A stretch of DNA of 64,000 bases from the NCBI RefSeq assembly GCF_902167635.1, contig NZ_CABHMS010000008.1:186001-250000 (forward strand), given 5' to 3'. Positions 1-9,523 of the stretch are shown in pieces (positions within the stretch are counted from its first letter, which is position 1; every line of letters begins with the position of its first letter). The position numbers were made by a program, and so were the translations under genes. This DNA is from Chitinophaga vietnamensis (GTDB lineage Bacteria; Bacteroidota; Bacteroidia; Chitinophagales; Chitinophagaceae). Below the pieces are notes generated by a model, which saw only the letters and a list, made by a program, of their open reading frames with translations, was not told the origin of the DNA and did no database searches.

Positions 1-3000
1 GTCGTACGAAGATTATGCTGAAAGTGGATAGCGCAGCTACCGCAGCCAGCATCAATATCAGCGATATAACAATCTGCGCAGGCGATACAGCGATACTGAA
101 ACCGACCAGCGCAATCAGCAACCCGGTATTCAAATGGTATGCAGATGCGAACAAAGTAACACCAATCACTACCGGTGTGAATACCGCGACAGGCGTACTC
201 TCTATCCCGGGTCTTGCTACTGGCACTTACACCTACTATGTAAGCGTGAGCGATTCTGGTACCTGCGAAAATGCGGCCGGTGCGCTGAAGAAAGTAACGG
301 TGAATGTAGGCAACAGAGCTACTGCGGCAGATATCACTGTCACAGGTGCTACTACTACCTGCCCGCAAACGACGGTTACCCTTACCGCCAGCAGCACCAC
401 CGTTACCAACCCGGTATTCAACTGGTACAGTGATTCCAAACTCACGCACCTCTTACATACCGGCGCTACTTACACTACCGACACATTGAATGCGGCTACC
501 ACTTACTATGTGAGTGTAACAGGCAGCAACAAGTGCGCTAACATGGCTGATTCCGGCAAAGCAGTTACTATCAATGTGAATGCTATCACAGTGCCGGTTG
601 TAGCGCCTGTGGCCATCTGCAGCGGTCAAACAGCAACGCTGAGCGTATCCAACGCAGATGCATCCGTGACCTACACCTGGTATAACAACATGCTCCGCAG
701 CAGCATCCTGCAAACCGGCAGCACATTCACTACCGGCGCGATCACCAGCGACACCGCCTTCTATCTCGAAGCGAAGAAAGGCGCCTGCGTACTGCAACTG
801 GTGAAAGTAATGGTAACTGTAAACGGTGCACCATTACCAGTGGTAGACACAGTACAGGCAATATGTGCCGGCCAGCGCGCAACACTGAGCATCAAGACGC
901 CAGTGGCAGGTATCACTTACAAATGGTTTAATGTAGCTACCGGTGGCACACCGTTGAACACCGACGCTGGTACTACCTTCATCACCGATACATTGCGTAC
1001 CACTACCATATTCTACGTAGCGGCAGTAGGTAACGCAGCCTGCGTCGGCACATCCGCAAGGGTACCCGTTACAGTAACGATATCACCGCTGCCAGCAGCA
1101 CCGCAACTGGTATCTGCTACACAAACAGTATGTGCAGGTAATGGCGTAATATTCCAGGTACTCAACCCTGATCCGAACATGACCTACCGCTGGACCAACA
1201 GCGCAGGTGTACAGATCGGCGCAGGACCGATAGATACTATCCCGGGTGTTACCACCACTGGCGACTACTACGTAACAGCGTTCAACAAGAATGGCTGTGG
1301 TGGCGGAGGCAGCAGCACTAAAGCACACGTAGACGTGAGCGGCTCACTCGTGAACCCGATAGTTGGCGACACTTCTATCTGCCGCAACCAGCCGGTAACA
1401 CTGCAAGTGAAGAACATCACCGCAGGCGCCAGCTACAGCTGGTACAGCGCAGCAACAGGCGGACAGCTCCTGTCAAATGCAGCTACCTTCACAACAGGCA
1501 CATTGTCCAGTGATACAGCCTTCTATGTACAGGCATCTAACGGTACATGTACCTCTGTTTCACGCACGAAAGTGAATGTGTTTGTAGGCAGCGCACCAAA
1601 ACCAACTGTCGACAACAACAACAAACAAGTATGTGCGGGTAGCAGTGTAACCTTCACCATCACCTCTGCTACAAATGGTGTGACCTACAAGTGGTACAAC
1701 GTGGCCACTGGTGGTACGCCACTGAACACAGATAATGGTGCAACCTTCACCAGCGGCGCACTCAGCGCATCTGTAACATACTATGTGGAAAGTGTAGCGG
1801 CCCTGAGCTGTGGCACGGCAGTATCTCCGAGAGTAGCCGTAGCAGCCACTGTACAACCGGCGCCGGCAGCACCACAACTGGTAACTAACAGCCAGCATGT
1901 ATGTGGAGGCGGTAACGTTACCTTCAATATCAACAACCCGGATCCGTCACTCACCTACAACTGGTATGACGCAGCTGTAAACGGTACGCTGAAAGGCACC
2001 GGCACTTCCTTCACCGCCAGCGGTGTAACGGCCAGTGTGACTTACTATGTGGCCGCATTCAACAGCGCAGGTTGCAGCAATACCGGCGGCAGAACAGCAG
2101 CAGCGATCATCGTAGACGCTGCACCAGGTGCACCGGTAGTGACTATCCCGGCACAAACAACTTGTCTCAATAACATCGTAACATTCAACATCAGCAATCC
2201 TGATCCGGCCTTGACCTATAAATGGTACAACGCAGTAGGCAACGACAGCGTAGCCGTTGGTACATCCTTCACCACCGCTAAGCTCACCGCCACTACGAAC
2301 TACTATGTAATAGCTCAAACCATCGGAGGCTGCAACAGCCTGTCACGTACCAATATCTCCGCTACCGTGGTGGATTCTATCAGCACGCCGAATGTAAATG
2401 CAACACAAACAGTATGTGTGGGTACACCGGCAACGCTGAGCGTGATCAACCCGAACAGCGGCCTGGTATACCACTGGTACCATACTGCTACTGATGCAAC
2501 ACCATTTGCTACCGGCAGCCAGGTACAGGTAACAGGCCTCACCGCTAATGCTTCCTTCTTCGTGGATGCACAGGTAGCGAACGGCACTTGTGTAAGCACC
2601 GGCAGAGCAAGAGTGGATGTAACAGTAAGCACCGTACCGCCAGTACCAACAGTGAAGAGCGCGAACGTGTCAACCTGCACCGGCGGCAATGCTACCCTGC
2701 AGGTACAGAACCCGAACCCGGCATTCACTTACACCTGGTACACTGCACCGCAAGGCGGCGCCAAAGTAAACACTGGCGACAGTGTAACCGTAGGCCCGAT
2801 CAACGCGAACCAGGTTTACTATGTAGAAGCAACGAACGCCGGTGGCTGTGCAAGCCCGACACGCGCACTCGTGAATGTATTCGCAGGCGTTGCTCCTGAT
2901 GCGCCAAGTGTAACAGGCAACGAGCCTGGTCAATGCCCGGGCAGCACTTACACGCTCACGGCTACTTCTACAACGCCAGGCGCTGTATTCAACTGGTACA

Positions 3001-3701
3001 CCACCGCAACAGGCGGCGCGCCAGTGGCAACAGGTGCTACATTCATCACACCACAGATCAACGCAGATGTGACCTACTATGCAGAAGCAGCTATCGGTAC
3101 CGGTTGCGCAAGCGCCAGCAGAACAGCGGTGAACATCGCCGTACTGAAACCGCTCGCAACACCAGTAGTAGATACAGCTAATACCACTGCTACCAGCATC
3201 ACGTTCACATGGCAGCCGGTACCAGGAGCAACGCACTACGAAGTAACGCTCGATAACGGCGTGACCTTCATACCGCCTAGCTCCGGCGCTAACGGCACTA
3301 CCCATACAGTAACCGGATTGCAGCCGAACCAAAGCGTAACGATTCGCGTAAGGGCGCTGAGCGATAAGGCTTGCCAAACCAGTGCACTCTCTAACGGTAT
3401 CACCGATAAGACAAGGAACCCGCAAGGCAACAACATCTTTGTGCCAAACCTGTTCAGTCCGAACGGTGATGGTGTGAACGATATCCTGTACGTATACGGT
3501 ACGTCCATCGCTCAACTCGAATTCAGGGTGTACAATCAGTGGGGTCAGCTGGCATTCCAGTCCAAAGACCAGCATATCGGATGGGATGGTACCATGGGTG
3601 GTCAGAAACAGCCGGTAGGCGTGTATGTATGGCAGCTCCGCGCAGTAATGCAGGATGGCACTGTGATCATCAAGAAAGGTAACGTAACCATAATGAGATA
3701 A
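1..3701 (+). CDS. Giant Ig-repeat surface adhesin with T9SS type B C-terminal sorting domain (5' partial)
   Basis: This is the C-terminal part of a very large secreted cell-surface protein. The reading frame is open to the left edge and the first codons (RTKIMLKVD) look like the last strand of a preceding repeat, so the first ATG at 15 is internal and the true start is outside the window. The visible part has twelve repeats of about 80-95 residues with a Cys near 'CAGxxATL', a central 'Y.WY' and a 'YYVxA...C' strand, as in Ig-like domains of CHU_C-associated proteins. These are followed by a fibronectin III-like domain (about residues 1045-1135) and a C-terminal domain with 'VPNLFSPNGDGVND' and 'VYNQWGQ', which matches the gliding-motility CHU_C / type B T9SS sorting family. 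Export through type IX secretion and a role in adhesion or gliding are inferred. PorP/SprF follows directly, as with SprB-SprF pairs. Confidence 0.93.
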   Translation, partial: RTKIMLKVDSAATAASINISDITICAGDTAILKPTSAISNPVFKWYADANKVTPITTGVNTATGVLSIPGLATGTYTYYVSVSDSGTCENAAGALKKVTVNVGNRATAADITVTGATTTCPQTTVTLTASSTTVTNPVFNWYSDSKLTHLLHTGATYTTDTLNAATTYYVSVTGSNKCANMADSGKAVTINVNAITVPVVAPVAICSGQTATLSVSNADASVTYTWYNNMLRSSILQTGSTFTTGAITSDTAFYLEAKKGACVLQLVKVMVTVNGAPLPVVDTVQAICAGQRATLSIKTPVAGITYKWFNVATGGTPLNTDAGTTFITDTLRTTTIFYVAAVGNAACVGTSARVPVTVTISPLPAAPQLVSATQTVCAGNGVIFQVLNPDPNMTYRWTNSAGVQIGAGPIDTIPGVTTTGDYYVTAFNKNGCGGGGSSTKAHVDVSGSLVNPIVGDTSICRNQPVTLQVKNITAGASYSWYSAATGGQLLSNAATFTTGTLSSDTAFYVQASNGTCTSVSRTKVNVFVGSAPKPTVDNNNKQVCAGSSVTFTITSATNGVTYKWYNVATGGTPLNTDNGATFTSGALSASVTYYVESVAALSCGTAVSPRVAVAATVQPAPAAPQLVTNSQHVCGGGNVTFNINNPDPSLTYNWYDAAVNGTLKGTGTSFTASGVTASVTYYVAAFNSAGCSNTGGRTAAAIIVDAAPGAPVVTIPAQTTCLNNIVTFNISNPDPALTYKWYNAVGNDSVAVGTSFTTAKLTATTNYYVIAQTIGGCNSLSRTNISATVVDSISTPNVNATQTVCVGTPATLSVINPNSGLVYHWYHTATDATPFATGSQVQVTGLTANASFFVDAQVANGTCVSTGRARVDVTVSTVPPVPTVKSANVSTCTGGNATLQVQNPNPAFTYTWYTAPQGGAKVNTGDSVTVGPINANQVYYVEATNAGGCASPTRALVNVFAGVAPDAPSVTGNEPGQCPGSTYTLTATSTTPGAVFNWYTTATGGAPVATGATFITPQINADVTYYAEAAIGTGCASASRTAVNIAVLKPLATPVVDTANTTATSITFTWQPVPGATHYEVTLDNGVTFIPPSSGANGTTHTVTGLQPNQSVTIRVRALSDKACQTSALSNGITDKTRNPQGNNIFVPNLFSPNGDGVNDILYVYGTSIAQLEFRVYNQWGQLAFQSKDQHIGWDGTMGGQKQPVGVYVWQLRAVMQDGTVIIKKGNVTIMR
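27..3143 (+). repeat. Twelve tandem Ig-like domain repeats in the adhesin gene
   Basis: There are twelve consecutive protein-level repeats with a period of roughly 240-285 bp. Each has one Cys in the second strand, a 'WY' or 'WF' core and a second Cys near the end, a plausible disulfide pair. Domains 4 and 7 share 'NVATGGTPLNTD', and domains 5 and 8 share 'PAAPQLV', so part of the array seems to derive from duplication of a two-domain block. Third positions differ widely, so the duplication is old rather than a recent expansion. Confidence 0.85.
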
Positions 3702-3782
3702 AATTCTAAAACACAAGCCGGGGTGCTGGCGATCCCATCACCCGTGCCCCGGCTCTTCTTTGAACAAGTAAAAAATGTTCCT

Positions 3783-4787
3783 ATGAAAAGGATCTTTATA
3801 GCCGCAATAACTTTAGCGAGCAGTTTGCTGCCCAGGTTAGCAGTAGCCCAGGTAGACCCTCACTTCTCGCAGTACTACGCGTATCCGCTGTGGTTAAACC
3901 CTGCGCTCACAGGCATTATAGACGGCGACTACCGCATCAGTGGTGATTACCGTAACCAGTGGGCCAACTATGGTAAACCATTTTCCACTGCCGGCGTATC
4001 CATTGATGCCGCCACCGATAAAAATATCGGCGTTGGTTTGAACGTAATAAATATGTCTGCCGGCGATGCAGGCTATAATCACCTCAACGCAATGGCCAGC
4101 GTATCTTATAGCGGTGTGAAATTTGGTAAAACAAAAACTACCATGTGGGTATTTGGTATCCAGGCAGGTATTATCAACAGAAGACTGGACCCCGCTAAAT
4201 TCCAGACTGGTAGCCAATATAGCCCCACTATTGGATTTGATCCGAGCATCTTCAACGGAGAAAATGTGAGAACTACCTCTTCCAATTCCTTTGATGCAGG
4301 CGCCGGTACCGTTTTGTTCGATGGCAATCCTAACCATCGTTTCAATCCATTTGTAGGTTTTGCAGCAACACACCTTACTCAGCCTAAAGACGCTTTTTCG
4401 GCAGAAGGCAACCGCAACCTGCCTGTACGCTACCTCGTACATGGTGGCGCCAAGATCAAGCTTACCGACCAATTAAGCATTACGCCCACTGGCCTCTATA
4501 TGCACCAGGGTAATGCAGAAGAAACAGTGGCTGGTGTGTACGCACAGCTGGCCGTGAATCCCGAATTTGATTTTCTCGTAGGCGGTAACTACCGATTCAA
4601 CGATGCCGCTATACCCTTTGCTGGTTTCCACTTCAAAAATTTTGTGCTGGGCCTCAGCTACGACGCCAATACGTCCAGCCAGCGCCGCCTGGTGAATGGC
4701 AGCCAGAGTTTTGAAGTATCACTATCCTTTATCAGTCGTAAAAGAAGAGTGCTGAACGAAGAATACTTTATTTGTCCAAGATTGTAA
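3783..4787 (+). CDS. PorP/SprF family type IX secretion outer-membrane protein
   Basis: A 334-residue outer-membrane beta-barrel of the PorP/SprF family, which helps secrete or anchor type B CTD substrates of the T9SS and links them to the gliding machinery. The start at 3783 gives a clean signal peptide (MKRIFIAAI...AVAQ); the longer frame from 3723 adds 20 non-signal residues. Hallmarks are 'DPHFSQYY', 'LNPALTG' and 'YRNQW' directly after the signal peptide, then alternating barrel strands. It lies 81 bp after the adhesin and 58 bp before the PorE-like gene, so the three probably act as one secretion/attachment module. The family assignment is strong; the specific partner is inferred from adjacency. 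Confidence 0.92.
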   Translation: MKRIFIAAITLASSLLPRLAVAQVDPHFSQYYAYPLWLNPALTGIIDGDYRISGDYRNQWANYGKPFSTAGVSIDAATDKNIGVGLNVINMSAGDAGYNHLNAMASVSYSGVKFGKTKTTMWVFGIQAGIINRRLDPAKFQTGSQYSPTIGFDPSIFNGENVRTTSSNSFDAGAGTVLFDGNPNHRFNPFVGFAATHLTQPKDAFSAEGNRNLPVRYLVHGGAKIKLTDQLSITPTGLYMHQGNAEETVAGVYAQLAVNPEFDFLVGGNYRFNDAAIPFAGFHFKNFVLGLSYDANTSSQRRLVNGSQSFEVSLSFISRKRRVLNEEYFICPRL

Positions 4788-4845
4788 TACTTCGCCCAGC
4801 AACTAGAAGGGAGAAAATTTATACAGAAAAAAGAAATGGACCCTC

Positions 4846-6903
4846 ATGAAAAAAATTACACACTGTTGGCTGATTGTTATCTTCACGGGAATAATAAGCG
4901 CTGCGCAGGCACAGTATGTTTATGACTATAAACATACTGCTGATGTTTACTACAATGCGAGAGATTATTATTCCGCAGCGCAGTATTATAACAAAGCGCT
5001 GGGCACCTTCAAAGTGAAATCAGAACAGATATTGCCCTATGCCGTTGCCGGGGCTGCTCCCCCTTCCGGTAAAATTAAAGACTATCAACAGGTAGTGGCC
5101 AAACTGGCGGAATCTTACCGCATGTATAATGATTTCGGTAATGCCGAAACATGGTACTCGCAACTGGTAGGGTTCAACAATCCACAGTTCGCACAGGCGC
5201 GCTACTGGTACGGTGTGTGCCTCCGCGCTAATGGTAAATACCAGGATGCGCTGGATCAGTTCAATAAATTCAAACAAAGTTATACCGCTTCTGACGAGAT
5301 CTCTACACGTGTTCCTCTGGAAATCGCTAACTGCGAATTTGCAATAGCAGAAGCCGCCAAACAACCACGTTTCACTATCGCAAAAGTATCCGGTAATGTG
5401 AATGAGGGCGGCGCTAACTACGCGCCTGTAGTACTGGACCCGCATACGCTCCTGTTCACCTCTTCCCGGCCGGAAACGCCACCATTGCCTGCCACAGCCA
5501 AACAACCGGCAGAAAAGAACAAGAATAAAAATGGTAACCCCTATGTAAACGACCTCTATACAGCTACCGGAAGCGATAACAATTACGATAACAGCCAGAA
5601 ACTGAAGATACCCGTTGCTAAAGGTTATGATCAGGGTGTATCTGCCATCTCCCCGGATGGTAAAAGTATGTATATTACCCGATGGACCGTTAAAAATGGT
5701 GTGAAACAAGCTGCTATCTATATCAGCAATCGCCTGAACGGCGCATGGTCTGACCCCAAACCATTAGGCAACAATGTAAACGTAGAAGGCTACAGCTCCA
5801 TGCAGCCTTTTGTTACAGCCGATGGAAAATATTTGTTGTTTGCTTCTAACAGACCTGGGGGTATGGGTAAGAATGATCTTTGGTATTGTGTGATGTCTAA
5901 CGGTGTGCCGGGCAGCGCGCGCAATATGGGTACCGCCATCAATACAAAAGATGAAGAACAGGCGCCTTTCTATGACGCAGAAAAGAACCTGCTGGTATTC
6001 AGTACTGATGGCCGCGTAGGCCTCGGTGGTCTTGATTTCTTTTCCAGTGAAGGCGATTTCGGCACCTGGTCTACCCCGGTGAATATGGGCCTGCCGCTCA
6101 ACTCTCCCAAAGATGATATCTATTATTCTGCACTGGATAATACGCATCCTTTTGCTTCAGGCTTTATCAGCTCAGACAGAGAATCTGTATGCTGCCTCGA
6201 AGTATTCAGTGTGAAAAGGGTACGTAAACTGGCCAGTGGCCTTGTGATCGACTGTGACACGCATCTGCCGCTGGAAGGCGCTACCGTCACGCTTTCAGAC
6301 AGTGCCCGCCAGAAAACGATCAATAAAGTTACACTAGGAAAAGATGGTCGCTATTCGTTTGAAGTAGATCCCAAACGTTCTTATAAAATAGTAGCAGAAA
6401 AAGAAAACTATTTTACCAAAACACTCAGCTTCAAGACCGATGGACTGGATAACAGCGACTCGCTTGATAATCCAACACTGTGCCTGCGCCATTATGAAAT
6501 AGAAAAACCAATCGTACTGAATAATATCTACTACGATTTTGCTAAGGCCACCTTACGTCCTGAGTCGAAGGCCGTGCTGGATACTGTAGTGGATATCCTC
6601 AACGACAATCCGAAACTCACGATAGAAATGAGTGCGCACACCGATAGCGTTGGCTCCGTGAAATTCAATGATAAACTGTCGCAGGCCCGCGCGCAATCAT
6701 GCGTGGATTACCTGATCAGCAGAGGTATTTCGCCCAGCAGGCTTACAGCTAAAGGCTATGGTAAATCAAGACCGATCGCACCAAACTCTCTGCCTAATCA
6801 TAAAGATAATCCTGCAGGACGTCAGTTGAACAGGCGTACTGAATTTAAAGTACTCCGCCGCCAGGTGGTAGTATTGGAAGGAAAAAATGCACAAGGGCAA
6901 TAA
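4846..6903 (+). CDS. PorE-like TPR / beta-propeller / OmpA-domain protein
   Basis: A 685-residue periplasmic or outer-membrane-associated protein. The domain order visible is: signal peptide (MKKITHCWL...AAQAQ), TPR-like helices at about 25-150, PD40-type WD40-like blades at about 180-450 ('SPDGKSMYIT', 'FVTADGKYLLFASNRPGG'), a carboxypeptidase regulatory-like domain at about 465-545, and a C-terminal OmpA peptidoglycan-binding domain at about 555-670 ('NNIYYDFAKATLRPES', 'MSAHTDSVG', 'LSQARAQSCVDYL'). This order matches PorE of the T9SS, which anchors the machinery to peptidoglycan. It is the third gene of the adhesin-PorP-PorE set. It could be a paralogue dedicated to this one adhesin rather than the core PorE. 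Confidence 0.88.
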   Translation: MKKITHCWLIVIFTGIISAAQAQYVYDYKHTADVYYNARDYYSAAQYYNKALGTFKVKSEQILPYAVAGAAPPSGKIKDYQQVVAKLAESYRMYNDFGNAETWYSQLVGFNNPQFAQARYWYGVCLRANGKYQDALDQFNKFKQSYTASDEISTRVPLEIANCEFAIAEAAKQPRFTIAKVSGNVNEGGANYAPVVLDPHTLLFTSSRPETPPLPATAKQPAEKNKNKNGNPYVNDLYTATGSDNNYDNSQKLKIPVAKGYDQGVSAISPDGKSMYITRWTVKNGVKQAAIYISNRLNGAWSDPKPLGNNVNVEGYSSMQPFVTADGKYLLFASNRPGGMGKNDLWYCVMSNGVPGSARNMGTAINTKDEEQAPFYDAEKNLLVFSTDGRVGLGGLDFFSSEGDFGTWSTPVNMGLPLNSPKDDIYYSALDNTHPFASGFISSDRESVCCLEVFSVKRVRKLASGLVIDCDTHLPLEGATVTLSDSARQKTINKVTLGKDGRYSFEVDPKRSYKIVAEKENYFTKTLSFKTDGLDNSDSLDNPTLCLRHYEIEKPIVLNNIYYDFAKATLRPESKAVLDTVVDILNDNPKLTIEMSAHTDSVGSVKFNDKLSQARAQSCVDYLISRGISPSRLTAKGYGKSRPIAPNSLPNHKDNPAGRQLNRRTEFKVLRRQVVVLEGKNAQGQ

Positions 6904-6960
6904 CATAACTTCTCCGGATATATCCGGACTTCCATATCCTGTCAAATAACCGTATCTGAA

Positions 6961-6993
6961 AAATAGCCGGCGCAAAAGCCGGCTATTTCTTTT
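6961..6993 (+). terminator. Rho-independent terminator after the PorE-like gene
   Basis: An 11-bp perfect stem AAATAGCCGGC / GCCGGCTATTT with loop GCAAAA is followed by CTTTT. It lies 57 bp after the stop codon and closes the adhesin-porP-porE unit. The opposite strand also ends in A/T, so it might act on both strands. Confidence 0.8.
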
Positions 6994-7060
6994 CATCACT
7001 CTTTACAAAATAAGAGCTACCCTCCTAACAAAGGTTGCTCTTCAACCTTTAACAGTAGTA

Positions 7061-7558
7061 TTAGTTAGTTTTACCGTAGTTGCCGATAGCGAGTGTATCT
7101 TTTGCATTTACGATCACTTTCACGTAAGCGGCATACTTAACAGCACCGTCGTATTTGAAAGTGGTATCTTTCGGTCCGGTAGCGGTTTTCAGCGTGATCT
7201 TGTTCACTTTCTTGAACAGGTCAATGTTCATAGCAGCGCCAGTACCGGTAGCTGAAGTAACGTTCAGTGTATCAGTTTTAGGTGCAGTCATAGTACCACC
7301 AATGAAGTAGATGACGTTGTTTGCATCTTTGGTGTTTTTAGTCAGAGAAACAGATACATTGATAGTGCTGTCGCTGTTTTCTGTTACAGTGATGGCGCCT
7401 ACTTTGTTGGCGGCGTCAGCGCCTACACCTTTCAAATCGAAGCTGGTACTGCGTGGAGCCGGAGGCGCTGGATCATCATCTTTCTTACAGGCAGTAAAAG
7501 TAACACCCATAGCAATAGCGAGCATGGCTCCTGTTTTAAGAGCATGTTTGTTGAACAT
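7061..7558 (-). CDS. Small lipoprotein of unknown function with surface-export-like signal
   Basis: A 165-residue protein (start at 7558; an in-frame ATG two codons upstream at 7564 is also possible). The N-terminus is a lipoprotein signal peptide ending in 'GVTFTAC', and the mature protein would begin CKKDDD. A basic-acidic run just after the lipidated Cys resembles the lipoprotein export signal that directs Bacteroidota lipoproteins to the cell surface. The rest is Thr/Lys-rich and predicted beta; I do not recognise the family. It is monocistronic, convergent with the PorE-like gene and divergent from the MATE gene. Confidence 0.72.
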   Translation of the reverse strand: MFNKHALKTGAMLAIAMGVTFTACKKDDDPAPPAPRSTSFDLKGVGADAANKVGAITVTENSDSTINVSVSLTKNTKDANNVIYFIGGTMTAPKTDTLNVTSATGTGAAMNIDLFKKVNKITLKTATGPKDTTFKYDGAVKYAAYVKVIVNAKDTLAIGNYGKTN

Positions 7559-7837
7559 AAGCATGATTTCAGTTTTAATAAAGGTTTTAGATCAAGATTA
7601 CTTATCAGTAATTTTTGGATTATAGGTTTTCAGCGCTTACTGTGATGTTAAACGGAACTTAAAAACAAAAGTTACACTTACAGGTAAAGAATTTTTAAAA
7701 TGCTTGTGCCCGATCGATGAAACCCAATGCTGTAGCTGGTTTTAAACAATCCGGGATTTATTTCATGATAAGACGGTAGCCCTAACTTAAACTCGTGTTA
7801 CAACATTTTTAAAATTTTATTTTTTGCAATGATGATT

Positions 7838-7866
7838 TTGATGAATGAAAAATTCGATTACATTTG
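7838..7866 (+). promoter_or_regulatory. Predicted promoter of the MATE gene, with a long leader
   Basis: TTG at 7838-7840, an 18-nt spacer and TACATTTG at 7859-7866 fit the Bacteroidota sigma-ABfr consensus (TTG, then TAnnTTTG). Transcription should start near 7870, leaving about 150 nt of leader before the ATG at 8022. The leader contains a 12-codon frame starting at 7871 (MLEDAKSTLMKM, stop). The rest of the 7565-8021 gap shows no other gene. Confidence 0.55.
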
Positions 7867-8021
7867 TAAGATGTTAGAAGATGCCAAATCAACACTTATG
7901 AAAATGTAATCAGACAACGGTACTTCCGTTACGTCGCCCCTTTCACTTTCTTATATGTCTCTGTAGCCCGGAGTGAGCTATTATTGCAATACTTTATTGT
8001 TTACGACCTTATTTTTTGTTT

Positions 8022-9437
8022 ATGACTATGTCATCAGAACCACTGTCGCGTACCGGCAGGTTTTTCAGATTATTACGTATAGCCATTACCGGTAGTGAGA
8101 AAGAATTTACTACTGGTAGTATTAACCGCGCTATCTTTTTACTATCACTGCCTATGGTGCTCGAAATGGCCATGGAGTCGCTGTTTGCAGTGGTGGATAT
8201 ATTTTTCGTCAGTCATCTTGGTATCAACGCCATTACTACGGTAGGCCTTACAGAGTCCGTGCTGTCATTGTTATATACCGGTGCAGTAGGACTCAGTATT
8301 GCCGCTACGGCCATGGTGGCCAGGCGCATTGGTGAAAGAGAACCTGATGCGGCCGCGCATGCCGCCACGCAGGTGCTGTACCTCTGTGTGGCCTTCGCTG
8401 TAGTGATCGGCGTTATCGGTGTTTTCCTCTCCAAAGATATCCTCGCTGTCATGGGAGCCAGCAAAGAAGTAGTGGAATACGGTCACGTATATACGAAAAT
8501 TATGCTGGGCGGCAATATCGTGATCCTGTTGCTCTTTCTGATCAACGGTATCTTCCGCGGCGCGGGCGATGCCGCTCTTGCCATGCGCTCCCTCTGGCTG
8601 GCGAATGGCCTCAACATCATCCTTTGCCCGCTGCTGATCTCAGGTTTCGGCCCCATACCGGCGCTGGGCCTGAAAGGCGCTGCCATCGCCACTACCATCG
8701 GACGCGGCGCAGGAGTATGCTATCAGCTGTGGCACATCTTCAGCGGAAAAGGGATCATACACATCATGCGCAAGCATCTCAAGCCCGCGCCGGCCATGAT
8801 GGTATCTGTCCTGAAACTGGCCGCCGGCGGCTCTTTGCAGATGCTCATCGCTTCCGCCAGCTGGATATTCCTGGTACGCATCATCTCTTATTTTGGTAAG
8901 GATGCCGTTGCAGGGTACACCGTAGCGATCCGCGTGGTGATCTTCACCATCCTGCCGGCCTGGGGAATGGCCAATGCTGCGGCTTCGCTGGTAGGACAGA
9001 ACCTGGGCGCGGGCCAGCCCGACAGGGCCGCTACCTCGGCATGGCGGGCCGCCTTCTTCAATATGATCTTCCTGGGCATTGTATCGATATCCTTCCTGGT
9101 GGCCGCAGAGCCTATTATACGGCTCTTTACCGGTGAAGAACAGGTGGTGTTGTATGGCAGCCAATGCCTGCGGTTCATGAGCCTCGGATACGTTTTCTAC
9201 GCCTATGGCATGGTGCTGATGCAGTCGTTCAACGGCGCCGGCGATACCCGTACGCCTACGCTCATTAACCTCTTCGGCTTCTGGATGCTGCAACTGCCGC
9301 TGGCCTACCTGCTGGCTATCTTCCTGAAGCTGGGCCCACAGGGCGTTTTCTGGGCCATCGCCATCTCAGAATCGTCGATCGCCATCATCGCCATCCTCCT
9401 TTTCAGGAGAGGCGCCTGGATGAAGGTTAAAATTTGA
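8022..9437 (+). CDS. MATE family multidrug/toxin efflux transporter
   Basis: An inner-membrane protein of 471 residues with about twelve hydrophobic segments in two similar halves, matching NorM/DinF-type MATE exporters that expel cationic compounds using Na+ or H+ gradients. Recognisable parts are the N-terminal 'INRAIFLLSLPMVLEMAMESLFAVVDIFFV' region (positions 8118-8207) and the 'VGQNLGAGQPDRA' loop in the second half. The ATG at 8022 is preferred over the TTG at 8016; 8028 is an in-frame alternative. Substrate cannot be read from the sequence. It stands alone between a lipoprotein and a sugar kinase. Confidence 0.92.
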   Translation: MTMSSEPLSRTGRFFRLLRIAITGSEKEFTTGSINRAIFLLSLPMVLEMAMESLFAVVDIFFVSHLGINAITTVGLTESVLSLLYTGAVGLSIAATAMVARRIGEREPDAAAHAATQVLYLCVAFAVVIGVIGVFLSKDILAVMGASKEVVEYGHVYTKIMLGGNIVILLLFLINGIFRGAGDAALAMRSLWLANGLNIILCPLLISGFGPIPALGLKGAAIATTIGRGAGVCYQLWHIFSGKGIIHIMRKHLKPAPAMMVSVLKLAAGGSLQMLIASASWIFLVRIISYFGKDAVAGYTVAIRVVIFTILPAWGMANAAASLVGQNLGAGQPDRAATSAWRAAFFNMIFLGIVSISFLVAAEPIIRLFTGEEQVVLYGSQCLRFMSLGYVFYAYGMVLMQSFNGAGDTRTPTLINLFGFWMLQLPLAYLLAIFLKLGPQGVFWAIAISESSIAIIAILLFRRGAWMKVKI

Positions 9438-9523
9438 TGGAGAACCCGCTATTTCATATTAAGTAGTTACCTTTGCGAGGTTTTGCATTAAACATTAACC
9501 TAATAAACCAGTAACAAAAAAAT

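Noticed and set aside
7012-7050. A terminator formed by AAAGGTTG / CAACCTTT downstream of the small lipoprotein gene
   Set aside because: The stem is only 8 bp and no T-run follows on the relevant strand; the evidence is too weak to list.
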